Source: Nitrospiraceae bacterium (GTDB taxonomy: Bacteria; Nitrospirota; Nitrospiria; Nitrospirales; UBA8639). Taken from it: a stretch of 64,000 nt of DNA. Below, piece by piece: positions 25,646 through 33,610 of this stretch. The stretch's first letter is position 1. The number at the start of each line of letters is the position of its first letter. The notes under the pieces were generated by a model. It saw nothing but the letters and a program-made list of their open reading frames with translations. It was not told where the DNA came from and did not search any database. Position numbers and translations under genes: made by a program. The DNA is taken from the NCBI GenBank assembly GCA_020632635.1, contig JACKFE010000004.1, positions 271,045 through 335,044 of the forward strand, read 5' to 3'.

Positions 25646-26491
25646 ATGTCTCGTTTGTCGCCAGTTACCAAAATTTTGCTTACCAACGATGACGGTATCG
25701 ATGCGCCTGGATTACAGGCCTTAGCCAAGGCCATGACCCCGCTTGGCGAAATATGGGTGGTGGCTCCAGAAAAACCTCAAAATGCCGTGGGTCGGTGTAT
25801 GACGTTGCATAAACCTCTTCGGCTGTGGCAGGAAAAAAAACGTTGGTATGGTGTCAATGGAACTCCTGCGGACTGTGTGACGCTTACTCTTGCCTATCTT
25901 TTGAATGATTCCCCGCCCAATCTTGTCGTGTCTGGGATCAATAATGGATTAAATTTAGGGGATGACGTCACCAATTCAGGAACAGTCTCCGGTGCCTTGG
26001 AAGGTATGTTGTATGGTATTCCGGCGATGGCCATATCCTTGGATACCGTAGGAACGAGCCGGTATGCCGTGGCAGGGGAAGTGGCGGTCAACATTGCCAA
26101 GCAAATTCTCCGGGATGGTCTGCCGCCTCACACGATTTTAAATGTCAATGTGCCAGCATGCGAAAAATCCCAATTGGCAGGGGTGCAAATCACCACATTA
26201 AGTCAACGCCGTTATCACAACCCGGTTATAGAAAAAGTGGATCCTCGGGGGAATCGGTATTTTTGGATCGCCGGCGAGAGGATTTCATGGTCAAGGCGCT
26301 CTCCCTCGGATCATGAGGCCATATCCCAAAATTTGGTGTCGATTACGCCGGTCCATTTGGATTTAACTGATTATTCAGCATTGCCAAAACTTAAAGGTTG
26401 GGAACAAGAATTCTCTCAGAGAACGTTATCTAATGAGAAAGGCGCCATTAGAAAAAAATCGCAGGGAAAGGGTATTCCTAAGCGACGATAA
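25646..26491 (+). CDS. surE: 5'/3'-nucleotidase SurE
   Basis: A stationary-phase survival protein that dephosphorylates nucleoside monophosphates and short polyphosphates in the cytoplasm. The metal-binding start KILLTNDDGIDAPGLQAL, NGTPADCV and the loop VVSGINNGLNLGDDVTNSGTVSGALEGM (in parts) are diagnostic. The protein has 281 residues; the family is usually 245-260, so a basic 25-residue tail after the globular part is extra. It starts a new unit just after the por terminator. Confidence 0.94.
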   Translation: MSRLSPVTKILLTNDDGIDAPGLQALAKAMTPLGEIWVVAPEKPQNAVGRCMTLHKPLRLWQEKKRWYGVNGTPADCVTLTLAYLLNDSPPNLVVSGINNGLNLGDDVTNSGTVSGALEGMLYGIPAMAISLDTVGTSRYAVAGEVAVNIAKQILRDGLPPHTILNVNVPACEKSQLAGVQITTLSQRRYHNPVIEKVDPRGNRYFWIAGERISWSRRSPSDHEAISQNLVSITPVHLDLTDYSALPKLKGWEQEFSQRTLSNEKGAIRKKSQGKGIPKRR

Positions 26492-26520
26492 ATATTCCTT
26501 GGTATCTCTTCTGATAAGCC

Positions 26521-27135
26521 ATGCTGGAATGGGGAAAGCAACTCTATGACTGGATGCTCTCGTGGGCTGATTCACCCTATGGTGGATTTGCCCTATTCGG
26601 GTTAGCATTTGCGGAGTCGTCCTTCTTTCCTCTTCCCCCGGATGTGCTCTTGATTGCTCTAACACTTGGGGATCCAAGCCAGGGGATGTGGTTTGCTGCA
26701 ATAGCCACGGCTGGATCAGTGCTCGGGGGGATGTTCGGATACGGAATCGGCTGGTCTGGAGGGCGACCGATCCTCAAAAAACTGATGGGGGAGGCTCGGA
26801 TGAATCTGATCCATCACTATTTCCAACGGTATGAAGCCTGGGCCATTCTCATTGCTGGGTTCACTCCGATCCCGTATAAGGTCTTTACAATCGGTGCAGG
26901 AGCTTTTTTTGTCAACTTTCGCACATTTTGTCTGGCCTCTCTGGTGAGTCGGGGCGGTCGATTCTTTTTAGTGGCCGGGGCGATTCAGCTGATCGGTCCT
27001 TGGGTAAAGGAATTGATTGAAAAATATTTCAATATATTTTCCATTGTGTTTATGATTTTGTTAGTAGCAGGATTTTGGATTGTCAAATATCAAGGCCGCA
27101 AATTTATCCAGACGACTCCTACGGAAAAAAGGTAG
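26521..27135 (+). CDS. DedA/YqaA-family membrane protein
   Basis: A 204-residue polytopic membrane protein with the family landmarks GLAFAESSFFPLPPDVLLIAL, FGYGIGWSGGRP and GFTPIPYKVFTIGAGAF. DedA-superfamily (VTT domain) proteins are linked to lipid-carrier recycling and membrane homeostasis; YqaA-type members are a less studied branch. It starts 29 bases after surE. The end overlaps a long in-frame extension of cysS, which is not used. Confidence 0.87.
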   Translation: MLEWGKQLYDWMLSWADSPYGGFALFGLAFAESSFFPLPPDVLLIALTLGDPSQGMWFAAIATAGSVLGGMFGYGIGWSGGRPILKKLMGEARMNLIHHYFQRYEAWAILIAGFTPIPYKVFTIGAGAFFVNFRTFCLASLVSRGGRFFLVAGAIQLIGPWVKELIEKYFNIFSIVFMILLVAGFWIVKYQGRKFIQTTPTEKR

Positions 27136-27137
27136 CC

Positions 27138-28646
27138 ATGTCCATTGTTCTTTATAATACCCGCACGAAGAAAAAAGAGCCGTTTGAACCATTGCGACCC
27201 GGAGAAGTGAGTATGTATGTCTGTGGGGTGACTGTTTATGACGATTGTCATTTAGGTCATGCCCGTAGCGCCTTGACCTTTGATGTTATCAGACGCTATT
27301 TCGAATTCTCTGGCTACCGGGTGCAGTACGTCAGAAATTTTACAGACATTGACGATAAAATTCTCAATCGGGCACAAAAAGAAGGCGTGCCCTGGCAGGA
27401 AATCAGCAAGCGATATATCCAGGCCTTTTACCGGGATATGGGGGCATTGGGCATCACAAAGCCCCATGCGGAACCACGTGCCACTGAGCATATTGCCGAT
27501 ATTTTGAGGATGGTCCAGGGATTGGTGAACAAGGGCCTAGCCTATGCCATAGATGGGGATGTTTATTTTTCCGTTGGAAAATTTCCCACCTATGGCCAAT
27601 TGTCCGGAAAAAATCTTGAGGAATTGCAGGCGGGAGCTCGCATTGAAATTGATCCCCGGAAACAGGATCCTATGGATTTCGCGTTGTGGAAAGCCTCCAA
27701 GCCGGGAGAACCGGGTTGGGAGAGTCCGTGGGGAACGGGCCGTCCTGGTTGGCATATTGAATGTTCCGCCATGTCGGTGGCGAAATTGGGGCCAACCTTT
27801 GATATTCACGGCGGGGGAAAAGATTTAATTTTTCCGCACCACGAAAATGAAATTGCCCAATCATGCGGCTACACCGGAAAAGATTTTGCACGGGTTTGGG
27901 TCCACAACGGTTTTGTAACCGTGGACAAAGAAAAAATGTCCAAGTCTCTTGGAAATTTTTTTACAATTCGAGAAATATTGGATAAATCTCCGGTTTCAGC
28001 CTCAGCATTCATTACAGGCGAATGTCTTCGCTATTATCTGCTCTCCACGCATTACCGAAGTGATCTAAATTGGTCAGAGCAATCCCTCCCAGAAGCCAAA
28101 GCGGCCTTGGATAATTTATATGGACTGATTCAGCGTTTGGAAGAATCAGGATCTCAAGAACCAATGGCCAGTGACGAGGAGTTGGAGCGTGCCCTCAAAC
28201 ACTTTGCCCATAAGTTTATGGAGAGCATGGATGATGATTGTAATACACCAAAAGCCTTGGCAGCTTTTCAGGAATTTCGTGGAGAGGTCAATAAATTGTT
28301 AGTCAAAGGGTTATCCGGATATGCCAAAAAGACGGCGATAGGCAACTTGAAAAAGTTCGGTGAGCCTCTTGGCCTTTTACAAATCCCGTCCAAGGAATGG
28401 CCGTTTATAGCGCCTTCGAAAGAAAAAAGTATGCTGTTGGAAGGGAAAGCTGGGGAACACACTCCTCTGATTGGGTCACGTATTGTTTCGAAAAGCTCCG
28501 AATGGATAGAACAGCAAATTCAGCTCCGAAAAGAGGCGCGCGAGAAAAAAGATTTTATCACTGCTGATAATATTCGAAAAGAATTAGCTGAAAACGACAT
28601 TATTTTGGAAGACCGACCCGATGGCACCACACGATGGAAGCGATGA
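27138..28646 (+). CDS. cysS: Cysteinyl-tRNA synthetase
   Basis: Class I aminoacyl-tRNA synthetase charging tRNA(Cys). The zinc/HIGH region reads YVCGVTVYDDCHLGHARS, a further zinc ligand is in WHIECSAM, followed by HHENEIAQS, and the KMSKS loop is KEKMSKSLGNFFTI. The ATG at 27138 (502 residues) gives the usual N-terminus; the frame is open further left but overlaps the DedA gene. It follows that gene after two bases and overlaps rlmB by 26, so the three are translated from one message. Confidence 0.95.
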   Translation: MSIVLYNTRTKKKEPFEPLRPGEVSMYVCGVTVYDDCHLGHARSALTFDVIRRYFEFSGYRVQYVRNFTDIDDKILNRAQKEGVPWQEISKRYIQAFYRDMGALGITKPHAEPRATEHIADILRMVQGLVNKGLAYAIDGDVYFSVGKFPTYGQLSGKNLEELQAGARIEIDPRKQDPMDFALWKASKPGEPGWESPWGTGRPGWHIECSAMSVAKLGPTFDIHGGGKDLIFPHHENEIAQSCGYTGKDFARVWVHNGFVTVDKEKMSKSLGNFFTIREILDKSPVSASAFITGECLRYYLLSTHYRSDLNWSEQSLPEAKAALDNLYGLIQRLEESGSQEPMASDEELERALKHFAHKFMESMDDDCNTPKALAAFQEFRGEVNKLLVKGLSGYAKKTAIGNLKKFGEPLGLLQIPSKEWPFIAPSKEKSMLLEGKAGEHTPLIGSRIVSKSSEWIEQQIQLRKEAREKKDFITADNIRKELAENDIILEDRPDGTTRWKR

Positions 28647-29388
28647 TCCTACAGGCCTGCTGTATGGGTTTCACACCGTTTTAGAAGCCCTGCAGTCCAG
28701 AACTCGCGCAATTCAACGTCTCTGGGTGATCCGGTCGGATGGCCGCTATTTTCCATTGACCCGTTTAGCCAAAGAACGGGGCATTCCCTTTTCCATTGAA
28801 TCACGAGAGCGATTGGATCAACTTGCCAATGATCGTCATCATCAGGGGGTTGTGGCCAACATCACTTCGAAGGAATATCTGGAAGGGGAAGAATTGCTGG
28901 ATTCATTATTAGAGTCTCCCACTCCGGCCCTTCTGGTCGTCTTGGACCAAATCCAAGATCCTCATAATCTTGGAGCCGTCATTCGTTCAGTGGATGCGGC
29001 AGGCGCGCATGGCATTGTGATCCCGAAGCATCGGGCGGTTGGAATCACAGGGGGAGTAGCTAAAGCATCCGCAGGAGCCTTGGAATATGTGCAGATTGCC
29101 CGAGTGGCCAACACGGGAAAATTTATAGAAGAATGTCAAAAACAAGACATTGTAACCGTGGCACTGGATCCCGAAGGCCATTCCTCTTACTCGGAAATTG
29201 ATATGACAGGTCCGATTGCTTTGGTATTTGGGAGCGAGGGGGAAGGTATCCGGCCTATCGTGCGGAGAAAATGCGACCAGCAGGTGCATATTCCCATGAA
29301 GGGGAGGATTAATTCGTTGAACGTCTCGGTGTCTGTGGCCGTGACCTTATTTGAAGCGGTCAGGCAGCGAATGGGAACGAAAGGGTAA
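28621..29388 (+). CDS. rlmB: 23S rRNA (guanosine2251-2'-O)-methyltransferase family (TrmH/RlmB)
   Basis: A SPOUT-family RNA 2'-O-ribose methyltransferase. Residues 1-90 form the substrate-binding L30e-like domain (LYGFHTVLEAL, RERLDQLANDRHHQGVVA) and the C-terminal part carries the three knot motifs NLGAVIRSVDAAGAHG, LVFGSEGEGIR and IPMKGRINSLNVSVSVAVT. Length 255 matches RlmB. The start codon lies inside cysS, 26 bases before its stop. Assignment to G2251 of 23S rRNA rests on resemblance to RlmB; other TrmH sites are possible. Confidence 0.9.
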   Translation: MAPHDGSDDPTGLLYGFHTVLEALQSRTRAIQRLWVIRSDGRYFPLTRLAKERGIPFSIESRERLDQLANDRHHQGVVANITSKEYLEGEELLDSLLESPTPALLVVLDQIQDPHNLGAVIRSVDAAGAHGIVIPKHRAVGITGGVAKASAGALEYVQIARVANTGKFIEECQKQDIVTVALDPEGHSSYSEIDMTGPIALVFGSEGEGIRPIVRRKCDQQVHIPMKGRINSLNVSVSVAVTLFEAVRQRMGTKG

Positions 29389-29398
29389 ATCCGGATTG

Positions 29399-29659
29399 TT
29401 ATTTGATCTGGATCAATCCTTCCTGAATGGCCGCATTCAGGAGCTGTGCGGCATTTGAGACACGGACTTTCTTCATCATGTTGGCTCGATGAGCCTCGAC
29501 CGTCTTCACACTAATTTTCAACCGTTGAGCGATCTCTTTATTTTTCAAGCCAGACCAAATCAATTGAAGGATTTCCTGCTCTCGCTGGGTCAGTGCTTCT
29601 GGCCGTTTTCGTTTGATCGGTGCCGCCTCGGGTTTTTTAGGTTTAGGTTTATTCAGCAT
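29399..29659 (-). CDS. Stand-alone LuxR/GerE-type HTH protein
   Basis: Eighty-six residues: a Lys/Pro-rich tail of about 22 residues, then a complete GerE helix-turn-helix (LTQREQEILQLIWSGLKNKEIA, LKISVKTVEAHRANMMKKVRVSNAAQLL). There is no receiver or sensory domain, unlike the usual NarL-type regulator, so it is constitutively able to bind DNA or relies on a partner, as GerE itself does. It is convergent with rlmB (ten bases apart) and diverges from the prepilin peptidase gene 128 bases away, making that intergenic region a candidate target. Confidence 0.85.
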   Translation of the reverse strand: MLNKPKPKKPEAAPIKRKRPEALTQREQEILQLIWSGLKNKEIAQRLKISVKTVEAHRANMMKKVRVSNAAQLLNAAIQEGLIQIK

Positions 29660-29786
29660 CGCGACCTCGGTCTTTTTTCTACAGGCGAATTAACTAAGGG
29701 AGAATATCAGGTCATTTTTTGAAAGTAAACCGAGAAATGTACGTAAACATACTCTAGAGGAATCAACTACGGACTACATACCACAA

Positions 29787-30560
29787 ATGGTGCATTGGAT
29801 AACGGGGGTATCCATATTTATGCTGGGACTCATTATGGGCAGTTTTCTTACTGTCTGTATCCACCGTATTCCACAGGGGAAGTCGGTGGTCGTCCCGCGG
29901 TCAAAGTGCCCATCCTGTGGGGTGCAGATAGTCTGGTATGACAATATCCCAGTCTGGAGTTTTCTTTGGCTTCGTGGCCAGTGCCGTATGTGCCAGCAGT
30001 CAATTCCGTTCAGATATCCTCTGATAGAAATAGTCAATGGATTGGGGTATCTGCTGGTGGTCTGGAGGTTTGGTCTGGCCTGGTCGACCGTGATTTATGC
30101 GGGGTTATTTTCCGTATTTCTGGTGGTGACCTGGATTGATTGGGATCACCAAATTATTCCGGATCTCATCACGCTGCCGGGGATTGTGGTGGGGGTGTTA
30201 TGCGCAGGATTTTGGCTTCCCACAGGCTGGGGGAACTCTCTAATGGGTCTGCTGGTGGGAGGTGGGGTTTTGTTGATCTTGGCATGGGCGAGCCCCTTTC
30301 TCTTTGGCAAAGAAGGGATGGGAGGAGGGGATATCAAGTTCCTGGCCATGGTAGGGGCGTTTCTCGGATGGAAAGCGGCCCTGTTGGCGCTTATGATTGC
30401 CTCAGTGGTGGGAGCATGCTGTGGTGTCGCCCTTCTGTTAGCTAGGGTAATGGAACGGGGACAATACATCCCCTTCGGCCCGTATCTAGCCCTAGGGTCG
30501 TTGACTGCCATGCTGTGGGGGAATGAAATATGGACTTGGTATTTCAATGGGCTTATATAG
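29787..30560 (+). CDS. pilD: Prepilin peptidase / N-methyltransferase PilD
   Basis: The bifunctional inner-membrane enzyme cleaves the leader of type IV prepilins and methylates the new N-terminus. The cytoplasmic zinc loop with CPSC and CRMCQQS, the catalytic Asp residues in WIDWDHQIIPDLITLPG and GMGGGDIKFLAM, and about seven membrane segments are visible. Length 257 is typical. The gene is immediately followed by four minor-pilin genes, which are its likely substrates. Confidence 0.92.
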   Translation: MVHWITGVSIFMLGLIMGSFLTVCIHRIPQGKSVVVPRSKCPSCGVQIVWYDNIPVWSFLWLRGQCRMCQQSIPFRYPLIEIVNGLGYLLVVWRFGLAWSTVIYAGLFSVFLVVTWIDWDHQIIPDLITLPGIVVGVLCAGFWLPTGWGNSLMGLLVGGGVLLILAWASPFLFGKEGMGGGDIKFLAMVGAFLGWKAALLALMIASVVGACCGVALLLARVMERGQYIPFGPYLALGSLTAMLWGNEIWTWYFNGLI

Positions 30561-30567
30561 CGATTAA

Positions 30568-31056
30568 ATGAGTGAGCGAAACTTGGGAATGGCCGAACAC
30601 CCCATCAGACGGACTCAACCGGGGTTCACCATTGTTGAACTCATGATCGTTTTGGCGATTGGGACTATAGGCATCATGTTGACACAGACATGGCTCACGA
30701 CTCAATTGCCGAAATGGAGATTGAATGGAGCCGTGCGGCAACTTGTTTCTGATTTACAGGCCGCCAAAATGAAAGCCGTTGTCGAACGGAATCGCCAACG
30801 AATTATTTTTTTGGATACTCATCGATATATGGTGGTTGATGACGATAATAATAACGGGATGCTGGATCCTGGAGAAAAAGTCGAAGACCGTGATATTCAG
30901 CGAGACTATCGGGATGTCACCCTGGCGGCCACAAACAATCCGTCATTTCTCCCCCGAGGAACGGCTTCGAATTTAGCCTCTATTTCAGTCACCAACACGT
31001 GGGGTACGCGAATCATTACGGTGAGTATTACGGGACGGGTAAAGGTAAAAGTGTGA
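30568..31056 (+). CDS. fimT: Minor pilin of FimT/GspH type
   Basis: The class III leader ends in QPG with cleavage before FTIVELMIVLAIGTIGIML, the classic G^FxxxE pattern with hydrophobic N-terminal helix. The rest is a 130-residue globular domain of the GspH/FimT kind (LVSDLQAAKMKAVVERNRQ and a final strand WGTRIITVSITGRVKV). Minor pilins of this sort help start pilus assembly. It follows pilD by eight bases. Confidence 0.87.
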   Translation: MSERNLGMAEHPIRRTQPGFTIVELMIVLAIGTIGIMLTQTWLTTQLPKWRLNGAVRQLVSDLQAAKMKAVVERNRQRIIFLDTHRYMVVDDDNNNGMLDPGEKVEDRDIQRDYRDVTLAATNNPSFLPRGTASNLASISVTNTWGTRIITVSITGRVKVKV

Positions 31057-31057
31057 C

Positions 31058-31477
31058 ATGTCCATCGCCGAGCTACAACTCTCCAATTCCGATCGGGGTA
31101 GGGCAAACTTTCAACGGGGATTTTCCTTGTTGGAAGTGTTGGTGACATTAGTGGTGGTCTTTGTTGTGCTCCTAGGTTTTGCAGGGTTTTCCGTTGTGGC
31201 CAATAAGGGTATTCAGGCCAGTGAAAAAATGACCCGTGCGGTAACATTAGCCCAGGAAAAACTGGAGGATGTTCATCGCCAGGGTCTTCCTTCCATGTTT
31301 TCTACTCCCGTCAGTCAGGTTGAACCCTATGGAAGTATCCCCGGGGCACCTCTCCATAGACGGACTTCTTCCATTCAACCTCATATGCCCATGCCGGGTT
31401 TGCATACGGTGACGGTGGAAGTTCAATGGGACAATGACAGTCATCGCACCGCTCTGCAGACCTACATGGTGCATTAG
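31058..31477 (+). CDS. pilV: Minor pilin of PilV type
   Basis: Prepilin with leader ending in QRG, cleavage before FSLLEVLVTLVVVFVVLLGFAG. The mature domain is short, about 115 residues, with AVTLAQEKLEDV and a C-terminal strand TVTVEVQWDND. The start codon follows the previous stop by one base. In type IV pilus systems PilV joins a primed minor-pilin complex with PilW and PilX. Confidence 0.85.
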   Translation: MSIAELQLSNSDRGRANFQRGFSLLEVLVTLVVVFVVLLGFAGFSVVANKGIQASEKMTRAVTLAQEKLEDVHRQGLPSMFSTPVSQVEPYGSIPGAPLHRRTSSIQPHMPMPGLHTVTVEVQWDNDSHRTALQTYMVH

Positions 31478-31483
31478 CCAGCT

Positions 31484-32098
31484 ATGCCTATGAAGACGAT
31501 GGCAATCCAGAGGGATGCGGGGTATACCTTGGTTGAGGTGGTCTTGGCGCTGGGATTAAGTCTCTTCACGTTAAGTCTGTTGTATACAATCTATGTCAGG
31601 GAAATTCATGCACAGCAAGTGAGGGAAAATATTCTAGATGCTCAACAACGGGCCAGAGTTGTTGTGGATTTAATAAGCCGTGAATTACTGATGGCCGGAT
31701 ATGATCCGGCAGGGGTGAACCATGATGCGAATCCAGCCAACGATTTTTTTGGCGTGAAGCTTGGGCCAAACGGTCTTGAGATCCAATCGGATCTGAATGG
31801 CAACGGCCTCCTGAGTGAGGCCAACGAAACAATCCTGTTTTCCTATGATTCTTCCGCACATATTCTTCGACGAAATACTGGAGGTGGAAATCAACCGCTT
31901 GCAGAGGATATCGAATTGTTTCAGGTGCGATTATTGGATAAAGCTGGAGCCCAGACCAATCTTCCAACCGAAGTTCGGGCTGTCGAACTGATTGTGACAG
32001 CTCGAACAAGCCATCCTGATCCCCGGTATGCTCAGAATGGGGGATTCCGGACGGTGACATTCCTGGAGCGGGTGGTTCCAAGGAATTCTATTCGATGA
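31484..32098 (+). CDS. pilW: Minor pilin of PilW type
   Basis: Prepilin of 204 residues, leader ending in DAG and cleavage before YTLVEVVLALGLSLFTLSLLYTIYV. The middle contains a possible calcium-binding loop, DLNGNGLLSEANE. The C-terminal strand region reads VRAVELIVTARTSHPDPR. Its end overlaps the pilX start by four bases (ATGA). Confidence 0.85.
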   Translation: MPMKTMAIQRDAGYTLVEVVLALGLSLFTLSLLYTIYVREIHAQQVRENILDAQQRARVVVDLISRELLMAGYDPAGVNHDANPANDFFGVKLGPNGLEIQSDLNGNGLLSEANETILFSYDSSAHILRRNTGGGNQPLAEDIELFQVRLLDKAGAQTNLPTEVRAVELIVTARTSHPDPRYAQNGGFRTVTFLERVVPRNSIR

Positions 32099-33402
32099 GA
32101 AAAAATTCTGTGCGATCACATCGGCAAGCTGCCAAGGGAGAATCCGGGGGTGCCTTGTTGGCGGCTTTGATATTGGTGGTGCTCTCGGGCATTATGGGGG
32201 CCACGATTCTGTTTGCCACTTCAACGGATCTGCAGATCAGTGGAAATTTTCGCAGAGCTGTCCAAAGCTTATATGCAGCCGAAGCGGGACTAGCCGAAAC
32301 TCAACGGCGACTAGCCGGGCTGCCTGCAACGGATCCCTGGTATATCGGAGATCCGTCACCGATTCCACAAGCCAATTGGGCCGCGTATGTCTTGACCAAT
32401 GCCCATTGGCAACCGCAGGAGGATCCAGGCTATTCCACTCTGTTAACGAACTACGTTCCCAGTAATGGGGATATCACGAATACGCTGATCCATTCGAATA
32501 GCCTCCAATCTTTGCTTTCGTATTGGACGAAGATTCAGCACAAAACCGAATATGACGCTGAACAGGCTGGTCATTCCGTCGGTGTCCCTCACTATGTTGA
32601 TGGAGACGGACTCTTGATCGCACATACGAAGGCTAACAAAGGCCAGCTCATTCGATTTGGCTATCCAGATGTCTCTTCCACTCAGCCGGGACAGTTCTCA
32701 GTTTCTTCTCCCTCTCTCTACCCGCCGGTGGAAATCATTCGGAGTCAGGGAGAGGTCGAAGGGGCGATGGCGATTCTTCAAGTTGATGCGGCGCATCAGC
32801 CTGGGCCGCCTATTTGGGCGCCGGTGTATGTAAGGAATCACCTTGGGCTATTAGGCGGTGCAATCACTATTCAAGGGCAGGATTCCTGCGGAATGCTTCC
32901 GGGCGACCGTCCACCTGTCTCTCTGGGCCCGCTAGCTACAATACTGGGAACAGCCACGTTGACTGGTAATCCGGGGATTCCGCAAAGAGGGCCAGATGCC
33001 CTGGATCTATCCGGGCACTTGGACAGGCTGAAAAGAAGTGGGCAGCGGATTTCCGGGGATCTTACCGGTATAACCATGGGAATACCCGGAACTCCAACGG
33101 TGCAGGTTGCCGATTATTCTGGAGGGCTCCTGAGAGTAACCAACGTGACAGGCTATGGGGTATTGCTTGTGGACGGGTCACTTGAGATTTTTCCTCCATT
33201 CCATTGGGAAGGCCTAATTCTGGTGACCGGTCAGGTCACAGTTCAAGCGGGATTCAGTCCCGTCACCATCCGTGGGGCAGTCTTCATGGATAGTCTTCAG
33301 CTTCTGAATAACACGATCACCATTTCTTTGGACACTTGTCCTATTGCTGCGGCGCTGCCACTTCTGCCCATCAGAATTTTGAACTGGCGTCAAATTCTCT
33401 AG
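32095..33402 (+). CDS. pilX: PilX-like minor pilin with a large extra C-terminal region
   Basis: The N-terminus, SGGALLAALILVVLSGIMGATILF, is a PilX-type pilin helix without the Glu at position 5, followed by the family's AAEAGLAETQRRLAG. Standard PilX proteins are much shorter (around 200 residues); this one has 435. The extra 230 or so residues contain beta-rich, Gly/Pro-rich sequence such as PVYVRNHLGLLGGAITIQGQD and LLVDGSLEIFPPFHWEGLILVTGQVTVQ, resembling a right-handed beta solenoid. It may be a pilus tip adhesin. No pilY1 gene follows; the next gene is isocitrate dehydrogenase. Confidence 0.78.
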   Translation: MRKNSVRSHRQAAKGESGGALLAALILVVLSGIMGATILFATSTDLQISGNFRRAVQSLYAAEAGLAETQRRLAGLPATDPWYIGDPSPIPQANWAAYVLTNAHWQPQEDPGYSTLLTNYVPSNGDITNTLIHSNSLQSLLSYWTKIQHKTEYDAEQAGHSVGVPHYVDGDGLLIAHTKANKGQLIRFGYPDVSSTQPGQFSVSSPSLYPPVEIIRSQGEVEGAMAILQVDAAHQPGPPIWAPVYVRNHLGLLGGAITIQGQDSCGMLPGDRPPVSLGPLATILGTATLTGNPGIPQRGPDALDLSGHLDRLKRSGQRISGDLTGITMGIPGTPTVQVADYSGGLLRVTNVTGYGVLLVDGSLEIFPPFHWEGLILVTGQVTVQAGFSPVTIRGAVFMDSLQLLNNTITISLDTCPIAAALPLLPIRILNWRQIL

Positions 33403-33480
33403 TGCCTTTGCACTGATTCCCATAGTTGGTAAAAGTACCCCTTTTTGCTCAATTTCACTGAGACTTTCTCGTGAGGACCC

Positions 33481-33527
33481 ATGGGTCTTTCGATTGATTG
33501 CAGGGTCAAGGAAGGCCTTCGTAGAAT
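33481..33527 (+). promoter_or_regulatory. Promoter with a shared 20-base upstream element (isocitrate dehydrogenase)
   Basis: A -35 box TTGCAG (33498-33503) and -10 box TAGAAT (33522-33527) are 18 bases apart. Directly upstream and overlapping the -35 lies ATGGGTCTTTCGATTGATTG (33481-33500), which matches 19 of 20 bases of the element before aclB. The start codon follows 83 bases after the -10, after a strong GGGGGG-type binding site. Confidence 0.6.
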
Positions 33528-33610
33528 ACGTGCCTGAAGAGGAGGCAACCGAGGTTGCCCCTTAATCAAATTCATCCGTGTTATCCATTAACTTGTAGGG
33601 GGGAACTGCA

